Made by a program: the position numbers and the translations under genes. Source: Undaria pinnatifida (taxonomy: Eukaryota > Sar > Phaeophyceae > Laminariales > Alariaceae). From it: 64,000 nucleotides of DNA. Numbering within the stretch: the stretch's first letter is position 1; every line of letters begins with the position of its first letter. The stretch lies in NCBI GenBank assembly GCA_012845835.1, contig JABAKD010000008.1, positions 12,467,001 to 12,531,000 on the forward strand, in the 5' to 3' direction. The notes beneath the pieces are model-generated. The model made no database searches. It was given only the letters and a program-made list of their open reading frames with translations, and was not told the DNA's origin. Positions 46,701 to 58,203 of this stretch are shown piece by piece.

Positions 46701-49700
46701 AACCCTTTTTCGGGGACAAATTTACTTCAAGTTAGTATAGGGAGGGATTTGGGGGCTAGAAGCCCTTTTTCTAGGACAAATTTACTTGGAGTTAGTATAG
46801 GGAGGTATTTGAGGGGGGGGGGGGCTCTAAAAAGGGAGGTTAAAACTCAAAATTGTCGGAATCTCGTTCTTTGTTTCGCAGTATGAAACGCTTACACGTA
46901 TTAATAGTACGGAGTATATATTTAAGCCATGAATATTTACATTTTCATCGCGTCGCACTTTCAGATAGCTCAAAATCAGTTTTTGCCTTATTATAGAAGT
47001 TAGAAGGAATAGAGCTCCCCAACTGAGGCAGGCACCTCAGAAAACATTGGATGAATCACTATACCGGCGCCCGTGTGTACAGCCCTCCCTATACTAATTC
47101 CAAGTAATACTGTCCCCAAAAACGGGTTTCCAGTTGTGAAGGCGTTAAGGGATCATACATAGTGCGTCTGGGCGGCAAAGTCCCCCATATCCCGACGTCC
47201 CTTAACAATTGTGGCTCCTCCAGCACATGCCTGGTTTTTCTAGCAATCTATACAGCGTTTTTCAAGCGGGCGACAGCCTATAGGCACATTTTAAAGTCAC
47301 CCGTGGGGTCATTTATTGAGTTTTGCATCCACTGCCGTAAGGGGCCTGACAATTGTGGCCCCTCTAGCACATGCCTCGTTTTTCTAGCAATCTTGGCGGC
47401 ATTTTTCAAGCGGAAGACAGCGTTTAGGCCCGTTTTAGGGGACCTGGGGTCACTTACTGAGCATTGCATCCACTGTAAGGGGACTGGCCCCTTCAAGGGG
47501 CTTGGTCCCTTCAAGTGAGAAAAAACAGGTGCGAAGGAATTTAAGGTCTTTTACATACCGTTTTTCCTTATCGCGGGGTTCCATAAAAGGCGCTACCTGC
47601 TGTAGATCCTAAACATGGCTCAACAGCAGTATGTTGTTACCTTTTGGCGCTTCCTGATTCGTTCCGTTGAATCCAGCCGTTGCTTGACCGTGTGCGACGC
47701 CTGCTCAGCAAGAGACACGTCAGAGATCAGAGTAACGCCTTCGAAGTTACATGGGTAAATCAGAACAAGGAGGCGGGGTAAGGGGGGGGGGTCGGCTCGA
47801 CAAACTGACGCCAAACAACAGTTTCCAGGCGGGAGACAACGCCGTACCGCCATACAAACGCAGTGAGTGTATAATACGAAAACAACGACGCCGTCGCCAT
47901 CGCCGGGAAAAAAAAAAAACAGTCTGGAGGAAGAAGGTCGCCTCCTCCGCCCTCCGACGCTTTGTTTTCTCTCTGAGCAAGCCCCTCTACGTAGCTCATC
48001 GGGCAAGATTTTTTTTCTCAGTCGACGGCTGAGTGTGTTCCGAAGAGCGAAACGGCAGTCAACCCAACCCGCCTTCCGTTGTCCGGAGATTTGGTTGCCA
48101 TCACAACAAAAAAATGCTTCGTGGGCGCTTTCCAGGTATCGCTCTGGACGGATATACAAGGACGGTTTAGTAATTGACATGAATACTCAAACGTTCCTTA
48201 CATTTACGTCCATCGTGGTATACGTTATTCTTCCGCGCACCTCGAACAGATCACGATCCAGATCATCCACAGTAGTAGATCCTGCATCTGCCGTTCTGAG
48301 ATATCGCAAGGGATCTGTACATAGAGTACAGACCCAACCCTGGAAACAGTTGCTACATCGAACAGATCGTACGGGTCCTGCCCGGTAACATGAGCTAGAC
48401 CATACACATCATACAGATCTTCCCTGAAATATCTATATCATCAAGCGGGGATCGGTGATCTGTCGGACGCGTGTATCCGTCCCTCTATCTAATAGCTCGT
48501 GGGCATACTCCATCACATCGTGGTAAAAGGCACGGAGGGGGTTCGGGGGGAAAAAAGAGGCGAGGACACCAGTGGGGGGAAAAACGAGGCGAGTACACCA
48601 GTCGCACCAGCTCTGAGACTTGCATCCACTCCGCTCTTTTTTTCTTTTGTGTTTCCTTTTTTCTAACTTTTTACCAAGTACCGGATATATATATGCTTTA
48701 AGGTGGATAGGGAGTGTTAAAAACACAATGCGACGATACCGGGCTTTCCCCCAACCATGTTCATTATATCCTGAGTCCAGGCTTCGACGCGATCCCTGGT
48801 ACGCGCCGTGTAGCAACGCCCGACCGCTCTACTTTTATGCTCTTAAACGCACCCAATCGTGCCGAAAAAATTGCTGTCATAGCAACGTTATGCTGGTACA
48901 AGTGGAGCTACTGTGAGTCGGCGCAATTTCACGACCAATAACCAATCGATAGCCGCCGTTTGCCAACTCGCATGCTTTAGTCGGTAAGTCGGCTAGTGCT
49001 GGAAAACCAAATTGCGGCCAGCCTATTTGCCGATTCAACGCCTGTACAACTGGAAACCCGTTTTTGGGGACAAATTACTTGGAAATAGTATAGGGAGGGG
49101 TTTTAGGGCTCTAAAGGGGGTAATAATTAGGTCTCATCGGCCGACGGGGCCCCGCACAAAAATGATGAATCCCGTATTAGACACTCCTTTTCGCAAGTGT
49201 GGAAAACCAACAAAGTCGGAAATAGTCAGCACCTGCGGGAAACGACTAAATATGAGTCCGACTGGTACCTAGTTGGCGACTTAAGCAGTGCCGACTCACA
49301 GCTCTAGGTAGAAGCCTAGCCAGCTCTCTCACCTCGGTGAGTGCCTCCCACTGGCGCTTGAGCGCCTCGTCATCCCAGAGCGCCTCCCTCAGCCGGGCGG
49401 TCTCCTCCCTCTCCCCGCGCAGCGCCTGCAAGAGACCATGCCAAAATGGCGTTGCGCAGCAAGGGCGTTACGCAGCGCAGCCATAAGCCACAGCGTTACG
49501 CGGCAAAGTCGTTGCCGTACGGCGTCGCGCAGCCAAGCCGTTGCCCTAAGGCGTTACAGTACAAAGCCGTTGCCCTACGACGGTACGCAGCAACGCCGTT
49601 ACGCGTTTCGAAACCGAAATAGTCACGCACAACAACGGTCTGCAGCATGGACGTGCGCGGCAAAGACGTTATCACGCGCACCAAATGTGTCATGCAGCGG

Positions 49701-51939
49701 AGGCGTTACGCAGCACAGACCTCACGATACGCGGCAAAGGCGTTACGCACGAAGGCGACACACAGTACGAAGACGTTATGCAGCGAAAGCACTACGCAGC
49801 ATAGTCGTTTATGCAGCGAACGTATTACGCAGCAAGGGCACTCCCAAGATACGGCGTTACTTGGAAAATATTTTCCGCAGCAAATTTGTTCCACAGCAAA
49901 GGCGTTACGCAGCAAAGAAGCTCAGCAAGGACGTTACGCAGACGAAACCTTAGACAGCAGCCTGAGAAAACCTTCATCGAGTTGTAGTGCTATGACGGGG
50001 TACCGTCGATGGTCTTGCACAACGGGAGGGGCGCGCGACCATGTCCAATAACAACAGTGTAGCTAGTATGAGGACGGCGTTGCTACTGCCTTGCGTGGCG
50101 GGGGCAGGGGCGGGTGGCGGGGCGGCGCTCGCACGGCCTGCGTTGGCGGCGCTCGCACGGCCTGCGTTGCCATCTAACCAGTTTATCGACGCCCACTGCT
50201 GCTGTCGTAGGGTACGCTCCTCTCGTCCTCCTGAGGAGACAAAATAAATGACACTACCTCAGCATACCTTCACAATCTCGTCCTTCTCGCGCGAAACCGC
50301 CCTCACCGACGCCTCCACGCGCAGCAGCAACTCCTCTGCGCTTTTCACCCCGCCGTAATCCGCCCGCACACCACTTCCACGAGCCGCCTCCGCCGCTTCC
50401 ACCGCCATCACCGCCGTCGCTGTTGCTGCCGACACCGCATGCGTTGCGGGCGCCGAAGACACCTTAGGCACGGTGAGACGAAACGATCGCGAAGCCGGCC
50501 ATCGAGGTGATGGCGGGTCGGCGTCGTTGTCGTCGTCCCCGTTGCTTTCCTTCCGCTGATGCCGACGGGGGGCGCTTCGGGCGTAGGCGTGGTGGTGACG
50601 CGCCCGGCCCGTGGTATCCTGGCTGGTGGTAAAGTCCGTGTCGATGTCTGTGTCTCGCTGCAGGCACCTGAGCAACGCCGATGGGCTCTCGAGACCGGTA
50701 CTTTCTTGTGCGCTGGCAGTGCTTCGGAGATTGTTGCTACTTGTTGCGCGGGAACTAGCCCCCGAGGAACGAAACGTAGGCGTACCTTCGCGGGGAGTAG
50801 GGGTGGAATGGTGTAATATCAAGGCAGCGAGGGGCAATCGGGCGGGAGGCCAGGGTGGGTGGGTAGCTGATACGTGATTTAGGTGGCATCAATGTCCATG
50901 TTCATGTTGTGGCGCGACGGCTAATAATAGATGTACCGTCTATACTTTTACCGGATTCAATCGTAGGTCTCAGGAGCTCATCTAGGGCGCACTTGTGTAC
51001 GCGCGGATGTTGCTACTGCAATTGCGCCGACCGGATACTTTCCTGCACGCGTGCCCAACACTTTCTTCCCCTAGAAGCAGCCGAGCTGCAACGACGAGCA
51101 GCGCATTTTGGGTCGTAACATTCCGGCGTGTTTGTTTGTGGATACAGCAGTAGCACAGAGTAGATACACACATACCAGGCATACTTCGAATGTGTTTCCC
51201 TTCTTCGCCACAGCGGTCTAAGCGTGTACATATACATATAGTACGCGACACTAGATAAGAACCCTCATATTGTGGGCCAGAATCAGTTCTTAAGCTAGGC
51301 AGGGACCCGTGTGTCCTACACCAACTACAATATAAAAAAAACGATTCCCTAAAGATTCATGCAAAAGTCGAGCCATAATTTCTGGGGGAGAAGTGAAGGC
51401 ACCTGTGACAACGACTTGTCGAGAACGTCGCTTCAGGGTAAAACCTCTTGCGGGTGGAGCTGGGAAGTAAAACGATTAACAAAACAAAACAAAAAACTCC
51501 CAATTTCTTGAGTGCTGTCGCGCACTGCATGTGCCACGAAGACACGTAGATCGATAGCCGTACAGCGGCGCCTGCTATTAAAAGTAACATAATAAAGTGT
51601 GCGTCCGGGCTCAAAAAATAATTTATCACCACCACTGATCTCACAGGCTACTACGATCACCGTTTTCGCGGTCAACTTTCTTGCGTATCGTGAGAAAGCG
51701 AGCCTCAATTTCTTGACACGGAATTTCTTAAGATCGGGCGCACTCTATTTACCCCCAAGGCAGAGCAGGAAGGGCAAGATGCTTGCTTCTCTGGCCACCC
51801 TCCCTCGAGCTTTCTATCGGTGCCCACCTGCTTTTCTTCTCCCGTTGAGACCCGCCGGCCGCAAGGCACAACTGCTTCCGTTAAGACTTCTACCCAGCTC
51901 GTTAATATCGGACTTCAAATCGCGAAGCTCGGCTAACAC
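43752..51939 (-). CDS. Coiled-coil protein with low-complexity tail, at least 5 exons, 5' end missing
   Basis: Five minus-strand exons fit together by phase: 51939-51828 (ends phase 1), 50785-50268 (starts 1, ends 0), 49425-49333 (0/0), 47700-47641 (0/0) and 45113-43752 (starts 0, stop at 43752). Donors are GCAG|GTGGGC, GAAG|GTATGC, CGAG|GTGAGA and AAAG|GTAACA. Helical, heptad-like stretches sit at the exon ends: VLAELRDLKSDINELGRSL, EELLLRVEASVRAVSREKDE, LREALWDDEALKRQWEAL and ELIEELQAMEADM. Between them lie Ser/Thr/Ala-rich disordered stretches. The last exon continues for about 450 residues of Pro-, Arg/Gly/Ser- and Ala-rich low complexity, so its true 3' boundary is uncertain and it could contain an unrecognised intron. 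For the last exon, 45092 (CTGCAG) is an equally possible acceptor in the same phase. The fourth exon could instead begin at 47738, but that breaks the phase. The initiator exon was not found. No domain was recognised; a cytoskeletal or scaffold role would be a guess. Confidence 0.55.
45775..46235 (+). repeat. Three ~165-bp tandem units
   Basis: Units share TGGGTTTCCA, AAGGATTGCCTAATA, GAGTGGGGCC and GGCCTTTTGGGACCTCCC. They lie in an intron of the coiled-coil gene. Confidence 0.85.
46290..47062 (+). mobile_element. MITE-A with satellite-expanded terminus and triplicated MITE-B
   Basis: The left terminal motif GATAGAGGTACTAAGG is expanded as about ten 30-bp units (46294-46594). The interior insertion is a MITE-B whose core is present three times (46625-46843). 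The right half (CTCAAAATTGTCGG onward) is typical MITE-A. Confidence 0.75.
46294..46594. repeat. 30-bp minisatellite, about 10 units
   Basis: Unit GATAGAGGTACTAAGGTATA plus CCGCTTTTAG, with single-base variants and one shortened unit near 46380. It derives from the MITE-A end. Confidence 0.93.
48238..48478. mobile_element. MITE-D, compact copy
   Basis: About 240 bp with inverted ends GCACCTCGAACAGATCACGA and GGTGATCTGTCGGACGCGTG. It carries the family's CCTGCATCTGCCGTTCTGAG and CCCGGTAACATGAGCTAGAC blocks, also seen at 27560-27730. Confidence 0.72.
48908..49306. mobile_element. MITE-I with MITE-B insertion
   Basis: Inverted ends CTACTGTGAGTCGGCGCAAT and GTGCCGACTCACAGCTCTAG. MITE-B lies inside at 49029-49124. 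Relatives: 35085-35380 and a left half at 45678-45780. Confidence 0.7.
49440..49945. repeat. Degenerate ~15-bp minisatellite at an exon acceptor
   Basis: About 500 bp of CGTTACGCAGCAAAGG-like units start 15 bp from the acceptor of coiled-coil exon 49425-49333, so the intron's 3' end is satellite. Confidence 0.88.
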
Positions 51940-52252
51940 CTGGATTACGCCCACGTATAACACGAGAAAAAAAAAAAAAAAACAGCAGTTGTTACCACCA
52001 TGGCGGCGCACGACAAAAATACCGAGTTCTACTTTATTTTGTGGCATGCGATGTTGTTCATCGTTGTTCACACATTAAATGATCACCGTCATCTAGTCTG
52101 TGGTCAAAGGACAGGTTCCAACCACTCTGGAGTGGAAGAAGACCTCAGCAAAAAAAATCACACCAAACCAAAAGCATACACATACGAATTGAAGCAAGTC
52201 GTACATCAGACTACATAGTCTATAGAGTGTATACCGGTACGGTATGCTTTTG

Positions 52253-52500
52253 AGTTCACATGGCGAATGTTCATGCATCATGAATCATGGTATCAGATAC
52301 TACTGCTGTACCACAGGTACGATATGATATACGTATTATTTGGTATCGCTGTGTAGGTAATTAGATCGGCGTGTTCACATGACGAATCTTCATGCATCAC
52401 GGACAATGGTACCACATACTGTCCGTACCAGGTATATAATGATACACGTAGAATACTGTATCACTACTACTGCTGTGCAGGTAATTAGAGCGGCGTGTTA
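52253..52500 (+). repeat. ~120-bp tandem duplication
   Basis: Units begin TTCACATGGCGAATGTTCAT and TTCACATGACGAATCTTCAT and end GGTAATTAGA-CGGCGTGTT. Confidence 0.85.
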
Positions 52501-52539
52501 TAAGGCTTTTACCCTGGTCGCGCGCTGGTATGTCTTGAA

Positions 52540-52685
52540 GAAGACGACTTCGAACTGAGATTCGAACTCCGGTCCTTTACCGCCGACGTTAAGTGTGACG
52601 GCGATGGAACGGAGATTCGAACTCAGGTGTTGTGCCGACGACGCCAAGTGTGACGGGGTTACCTACTGGGCTACCGGCTATTGGC
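52540..52685 (-). mobile_element. SINE-3: tRNA-like head with duplicated B box
   Basis: Minus strand: A-box-like TAGCCCAGTAGGTAACC, then two B-box-like motifs (GAGTTCGAATCTC) about 60 bp apart because that part is tandemly duplicated. Confidence 0.6.
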
Positions 52686-53944
52686 AAAAGGACAACCAAT
52701 TGCCAATTGCTAAGCCCAGAGTAAGCCTTTCAACAGGTACCAGGTGCATAACGGTGGCATACCAGGTATGAATATGATATCACATCGATTGAGAATAGCT
52801 CCGCGAGCGGTGGAGGCAACCCGCGGAAAACCGTAAACCAAAACTGACGAACGAAGCACATGCCGTCAATTGACTGATCACCAGCTCGTACTAAAAGTTG
52901 TTCCTCGGCCGGGGAGGCCTACGACAGGTCGAGCATGCGGGGTTTCAGTTTTCCATGACATGTTATTTGCAGAGATCTCATTTTTAGAGTTGCTTTCAAA
53001 GGGAGAGAGCTGAGGCAAAGGCCCGATTTCAGAGCAAGTCACCAGAATGTTGCACTGCCAGGCGTCGACGCAGCGGCGACACAAACATGTAAGTTTTCTG
53101 CTGTATTTACGATATTACCTATATACCACGTGTCTTTTACTTTTTCCGCTTCATGCGATTTATCCGACCGACGCAAAGCACACGTTGAACAACATGAGCA
53201 GGGAGAACGGGAGAACGGTGCTCGTACCCCGCATCATATCATCCTACTAAAGAAAAAGGGGAAAACGGGAAAACTGACGTCGAAGACATAGGAACTTCGT
53301 ACCCGGTACGTACGCAATGCAATTGAGGAAAAGACAATTAGACGTACAATACGTTCCAGACACGAGTGCGTATTCGAACCGACGTATGATACCAATCGTA
53401 CACGTTTGAAGAACATTCATAAGAACTGACAATCATTGACAAAACAGGGAGCGTGGCCGCGACACTGAGTCCGCCACCTTTCTTTTTTAATCACTTTTTT
53501 TACTCTCCGGCTCAACCCCTAACTGAGCAGTTTTATTAACCTCGTGTCCATCATCAATCATTGTCTATTTTCTATTTTCTTATCACTTTCAATCCGGTCG
53601 CCCCGGTGGTCTAGTGGTTACCCTCGAATACTACCAGCGTTGGTTCTGGAGTTCGGTTCCCACCGTGGTAAGATTTGACTTTATTCGCAAAACATGCATA
53701 ACAAGGACCAACTACTGAGAGCGCCTAGCAGCGTGGGTAGGTACAATTCGACGCGAGTCGACAAGGGAAGAAAATGCTGAATTCTCCTCGCGATAAAAAA
53801 ATGAAGGCACGTGCCTTAGTGGGCAGGGGGGAGGAGGGCCCACTATGTGACCCCGGATCTGAGCTTCTACTGGGAGGGAGCGCGAGAGTATTGCGAGGAT
53901 AACAAATGGGATGAAAAAGAGAAAAAAAACAGCTCAAACCGTTG

Positions 53945-54240
53945 TAGGCTTCATTTACCCTCAGTCATCTTCTGGACACGCCGTGGTCACAGGTGTCTTC
54001 CGTTTTCCCCTCCGGTATACCACGGTACATGCCTTCACTTTTTCATCGCGAAGAGGGTTACGACGTAAGCATTCCCATTTTTGACATGTTGATGCTCGTC
54101 GATTTTCATCCAATTTTGCGATTTCTCTCTCGCTCTCGCGCTTTCCGCTCGTCAGTTTGTACGCAAGAAAAAGTCACTGCGAGCACGAGGGTGCACTCGG
54201 TGAGACTTGAACTTACGACCTTGACGTTGGTAGCGACGAG
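53945..54240 (-). mobile_element. SINE-1-related, diverged, reversed
   Basis: It keeps the CACGCCGTGGTCACAGGTGTC block and a reversed B box (GAGACTTGAACTTACGACC). A separate plus-strand tRNA-like head with A box GGTGGTCTAGTGG and B box GAGTTCGGTTCCC is at 53596-53670 and leads into a related body at about 53760-53850. Confidence 0.65.
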
Positions 54241-56333
54241 ATTCACCTATTAATACTACTACTAATCCATCGGAGACGCGTCGACATCTATCCGAACTAA
54301 TCTATTATGGTTCGTCGGAGCTCCCCCATTGTAAAACGCGCGTAGAAACATGTTGAGCTACCTGGCATATGATATCATAGGACGAAAGGGTCTTCTTGTA
54401 CTGCCCCTCCCCTCCTAAACAATCGCCTTGTACGTTTATTAGCATAGCCAGAGGCGAGAGGGAGAATGTATGACCGCATACATGCATAATATTCGCAGCT
54501 AGATCCTGTTTTCAGGACCCATTTTATTAACGACTACGTGAAGGAATAGCGAGAGCGGTCAGCGTAGATATTATAATCTGTAATAGCAATGGTAACGACT
54601 AGGGGGGGCGAGAGCGTCAGCATATAGATATTAGTAGCAAGAAGAGCATCATCGTCATGCTCCGCGCTTGTCTCACAGCTTCTTTCTCTGCAGTTCGGGA
54701 CCACCCCCTACCCAGGCGGCTCGAGCTGCTAATCGGCCGATGCTGCAATGATCGACGTCAACCGCATGTTCTATCGTGACTCGACAGCACTCACTGCCCG
54801 AGCATCAGGCCTGGGCTGGACCTACGCTGGCCTGGCATATATACAGACAGGGAGTACACAGGAACTTGCGTACGAACCCGGTAGACCCAAGTAGCCCACT
54901 CCAAAAGTTAATCACTGTACGACGCACTTATTGCTTCATGCATACTAAATTCCACAGATGTCTGGTTTTGTCCCCCTCAACGCGGATTATACAGTCGGGT
55001 TATACAGTTTCCGTGCGCAGATTAAGGTTGGACGTCGTAGTCCTGCTGACCCTGGCATTAGCTGGGGAGTCACCGACCTGTACCCTTCACGAGGGTATAC
55101 ACACCCCGCAACACGCGCGATCGAAGTATCACACACAGCTTGCAAAGCTGAGTTTTGAATCAAAAAACCTTTTTGGTCGATCTCACACCTTAAGCGCATT
55201 TTTTTACTTTTAAATAAGCTTACGCAAATTTTGTGCAACTGCCAGTAGCTGTTTGTGTATTTGGTGAAATATAGATGCATGTACTGCTGTACCACGCAGC
55301 TTGCAAAGTTGAGCTTCAACTATTCAATCGCTCGTACTCACAGCTGACGTTTTTCAATTTTTTATGTAACATACCAGGTAATCGTGTAAATCATCATCCA
55401 TTCATTTTCAGTTTTCGATTAGTTTTTTCACTGCCCCAAAAGCGGAGTAAAACAGAAAATAAACGAGGCGACCCGCCGACGGTTGAGGTTTTCGGAGAAA
55501 AACTCGACATGTTGCAACCTTTCTTTTTTCCGCGTTTCAATGTTTTAATAAAGCACCAGTATAAGTATGTGGCCGGAGTTGGAGCCTTCGTAGGCGATCG
55601 CGCGCTGGGAATGCAACATGGATGCAACCAACAACAGCAAGATGGCCGAAAAAGACCCAGCTAAGGATGTGGCGAGTGCCTCCAGCGATGCACCCTCGAC
55701 AAAACGAGTACATGAAAGCATAAAGCTGTACGCGCGTAAAGCATGCCGTCGTTTTCGTACGTGCACAACGAATGCAACCACTAAAATAACCGTTTCAATC
55801 ATCCGCCCGAGCTCGGATTCGCTATCACTTGATAGACTCACAGGATTAAGCGTGCTGTCCTTCATCAAGCTGTGTGCTCAAGACAAACCCTTGCCTAGAG
55901 CACTCTTCCAGCGCCGCACAGGCAGTCAGCCCGGGATTGAAAGCATGTCCAAATCCCTACTGCATGCGGTGCTGGGGAGCTCAGGACAGCCCCGAACAAA
56001 ACACGCCTCCATTTAAAAAAAAACTTCCTATGATAAATGGGATATGATCGCGAAGAGAACCGGGACTAGTACCACTTCTTGCCCTGTTCGGGAATCTCCG
56101 TGAAGCGGGAAGGGAGAGGGTTGCAATCCGCAGCCACCGCCGTGCGGTGTGCCAAGTCTTGGATTCCATTGCTGATATCTTGCTTTGTCGTGTCTCGAGC
56201 GGCGCCCTGAAAGCTTCGTGGTGGAACAAAGAGGCAATACGCGAAATATTAGTAGGTGGTGGGTAAGAAAACGAGTTTGCCTCGTCGAGGTGGAACAGCC
56301 AGCTCGCGAGGTAGCGGACAGGAGTCGGCAGCT

Positions 56334-56438
56334 ATGGGCTGCTGCGCAAGCCTCCTCAAGTGCTGCGTGCGTGCGGAGACGGAGAATCCGCTGCTCGACA
56401 GCGGACACTCAGGTGGAGCGGCGGGGAACGGGCAGCAG
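56334..56438 (+). CDS. Candidate first exon of an N-terminally acylated protein (partial)
   Basis: An ATG at 56334 begins MGCCASLLKCCVRAE and runs 35 codons to a donor CAGCAG|GTACGG at 56438, in phase 0. A second possible donor, TCAG|GTGGAG, lies at 56412. Gly2 followed by Cys3-Cys4 and Ser6 matches the N-myristoylation plus palmitoylation pattern; C10-C11 could add palmitate. An acidic ENPLLD stretch at residues 17-22 recalls dileucine-type endolysosomal sorting signals. A Gly-Cys-Cys start followed by an acidic leucine cluster is also how LAMTOR1/p18 proteins begin, but nothing beyond this exon supports that identity. No continuing exon could be identified downstream within the window, so the gene, if real, probably extends past 64 kb. 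It may also be a chance ORF. Confidence 0.33.
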
Positions 56439-57865
56439 GTACGGCACACAACATACAATCCGCGACGCGACGCAAATCGACGCAACGCGACGTTTCTTTT
56501 TGATGTGTATTCATAGCATAGAGTATACTGGAACTGGTATAAAATAGGCCGAAAACACTGGAAACTAGTTAGGGAGAATTATGTTGGAAATAGAGGGAGA
56601 ATATCGCCGGATAATGAGAGATCGTGATGACGTCTCGAGGAGACATAAGCAAAAAAGATGAAATGCACGCAACACCACAACACGATACGCAAGACACGAC
56701 ACTGCACAACAGAGCAAGCAGCGAGACCATGACAGCATGACAGCAGGAGCATCATGACTCAAAACTACTTGCAGCTCTGTGCTCTCTGGGCCAACAACAG
56801 CCACCGAAGCCACCCGAAGAGCACCCCTTGTACAATATGCCGTCGGATACCGCGCCTTTTGCCTTTTGTCCACACACACGGAGATCGTGCCTCGTTTTCC
56901 TTTTTTCAAGGTTCGGGAATGTCATCACACTGCTTCGAAATACTATTAAATACTGCTATTAATACTACTGCTGTATCTCACCCGAGGCGCGAAGCGCGAG
57001 TTCTTATCTCTATTTTTTCCTGTCGAAGCCGCACCCAAGTGCGTGGCCATTCCCCGTAATCACGTACTGAAACTCATCATATCATAATTCAAACGTGCAA
57101 ACGTCCAAACTGGAGCTCGTACTGCTGCTGCTGTACATACCAGGTATACCAGGCAGGTTTCATGTATACCAGGTTCCAGGTATTCCAGGTATACAGAGGT
57201 AGGCAGCATCGGGAAGGGAGGGGAAGGAAGGACTTATATTTGCCAACTGATTTTGCGTTGTTCTTAAATTTGTTCTCTATTCATACAAAAACTGCAAGCA
57301 GCATTATTTATTGTGAAAAACATTAATTATTAGATTACTTTCAGTGGATCGTAAAGCCTGGCAGGTGCGGCATCCCCTTTCTGCGCAAAAGCTTTCGGTT
57401 TGCCTCCGACACTGCTTCAACTTTTTCTTGGTGGCTTAATTGGCTGGCTCGCATAAGGCAACGTACCTGCGCTCGAACAGGGGCTTACAATGTCTCTTTT
57501 CGTGCTCCTTTGGGACCCAATGACGGATTAGCTTCGTGTGCACCGCCGTGGTAGCGACCTAAAGCCTCTTGAGACCCCATGTGTGGCGACCGAAAAACGA
57601 CGAGCGAGCGCGCGGTCTTTTCAAGCGACTATTAATAGGAGAGCGTGCAGCAGTATGTACGAGTATCGCCATGCTTCCTGTGTGTTGTACAACCCCATAC
57701 ATCGCAGTTCGGAACCCCTCCCCTGCCTTGTTCCGTAGAACCCTGGGCCGATACCGCAGTGTGGCCGGTGCGCCGATGCTGATGTTCATATCCGCATTTT
57801 TATGTCTACAGCTTCCCCCTCCGAAGTCCCGCAAGGGTTGATGGAAATGCGGCTTTTATACAAAG

Positions 57866-58203
57866 TAGGGGTCCTCGAGTACGGCGGTGGTGATGTGCCA
57901 GAGCGATATGACTTGACCGCCTTATTGGGGGATGGCGCCTTATTCATTCCGGGTTCTGAGTGAAATTCCCCAGTTACGCTGACGGCAAGTGATTTTGACC
58001 GCCTTGTATCGGGATACCCCGCCTTGCTCAGCCCGCCTTAATTGTTGTTGTTTGTTGTTGTTCTCACATGAACTCGCATAATCAAGTCCGTGGTCACAGG
58101 ACAGGCTCCAGTCAATCTGGAGCTGAGGAATACCCTAGGGAAAAACACAAACAACCCAAGGTGGTACACGCATATATCACAGCTGACGCAATGGGGGACC
58201 CCT
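57866..58203 (+). mobile_element. MITE-F split by SINE-2
   Basis: Ends TAGGGGTCCTCGAGT and CAATGGGGGACCCCT match MITE-F. About 150 bp of SINE-2 (58044-58189) is inserted near the right end. A third, right-eroded MITE-F starts at 58271. Confidence 0.78.

Larger units (their letters stand above)
51940..56333. other. Intergenic or unannotated upstream part of the coiled-coil gene
   Basis: SINE-2, SINE-3 and SINE-1-related copies plus the 120-bp duplication. A 132-codon open frame at 55618-56016 has ordinary composition but no splice, family or context support. Missing 5' exons of the coiled-coil gene may lie here. Confidence 0.4.

Noticed and set aside
53596-53670. Candidate tRNA gene with perfect A and B boxes
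   Set aside because: Acceptor and anticodon stems do not close convincingly and it leads into a SINE-like body; treated as a SINE head.
55618-56016. 132-codon open frame as a gene
   Set aside because: No recognisable domain, promoter, splice or neighbour evidence; length is reachable by chance in 64 kb.
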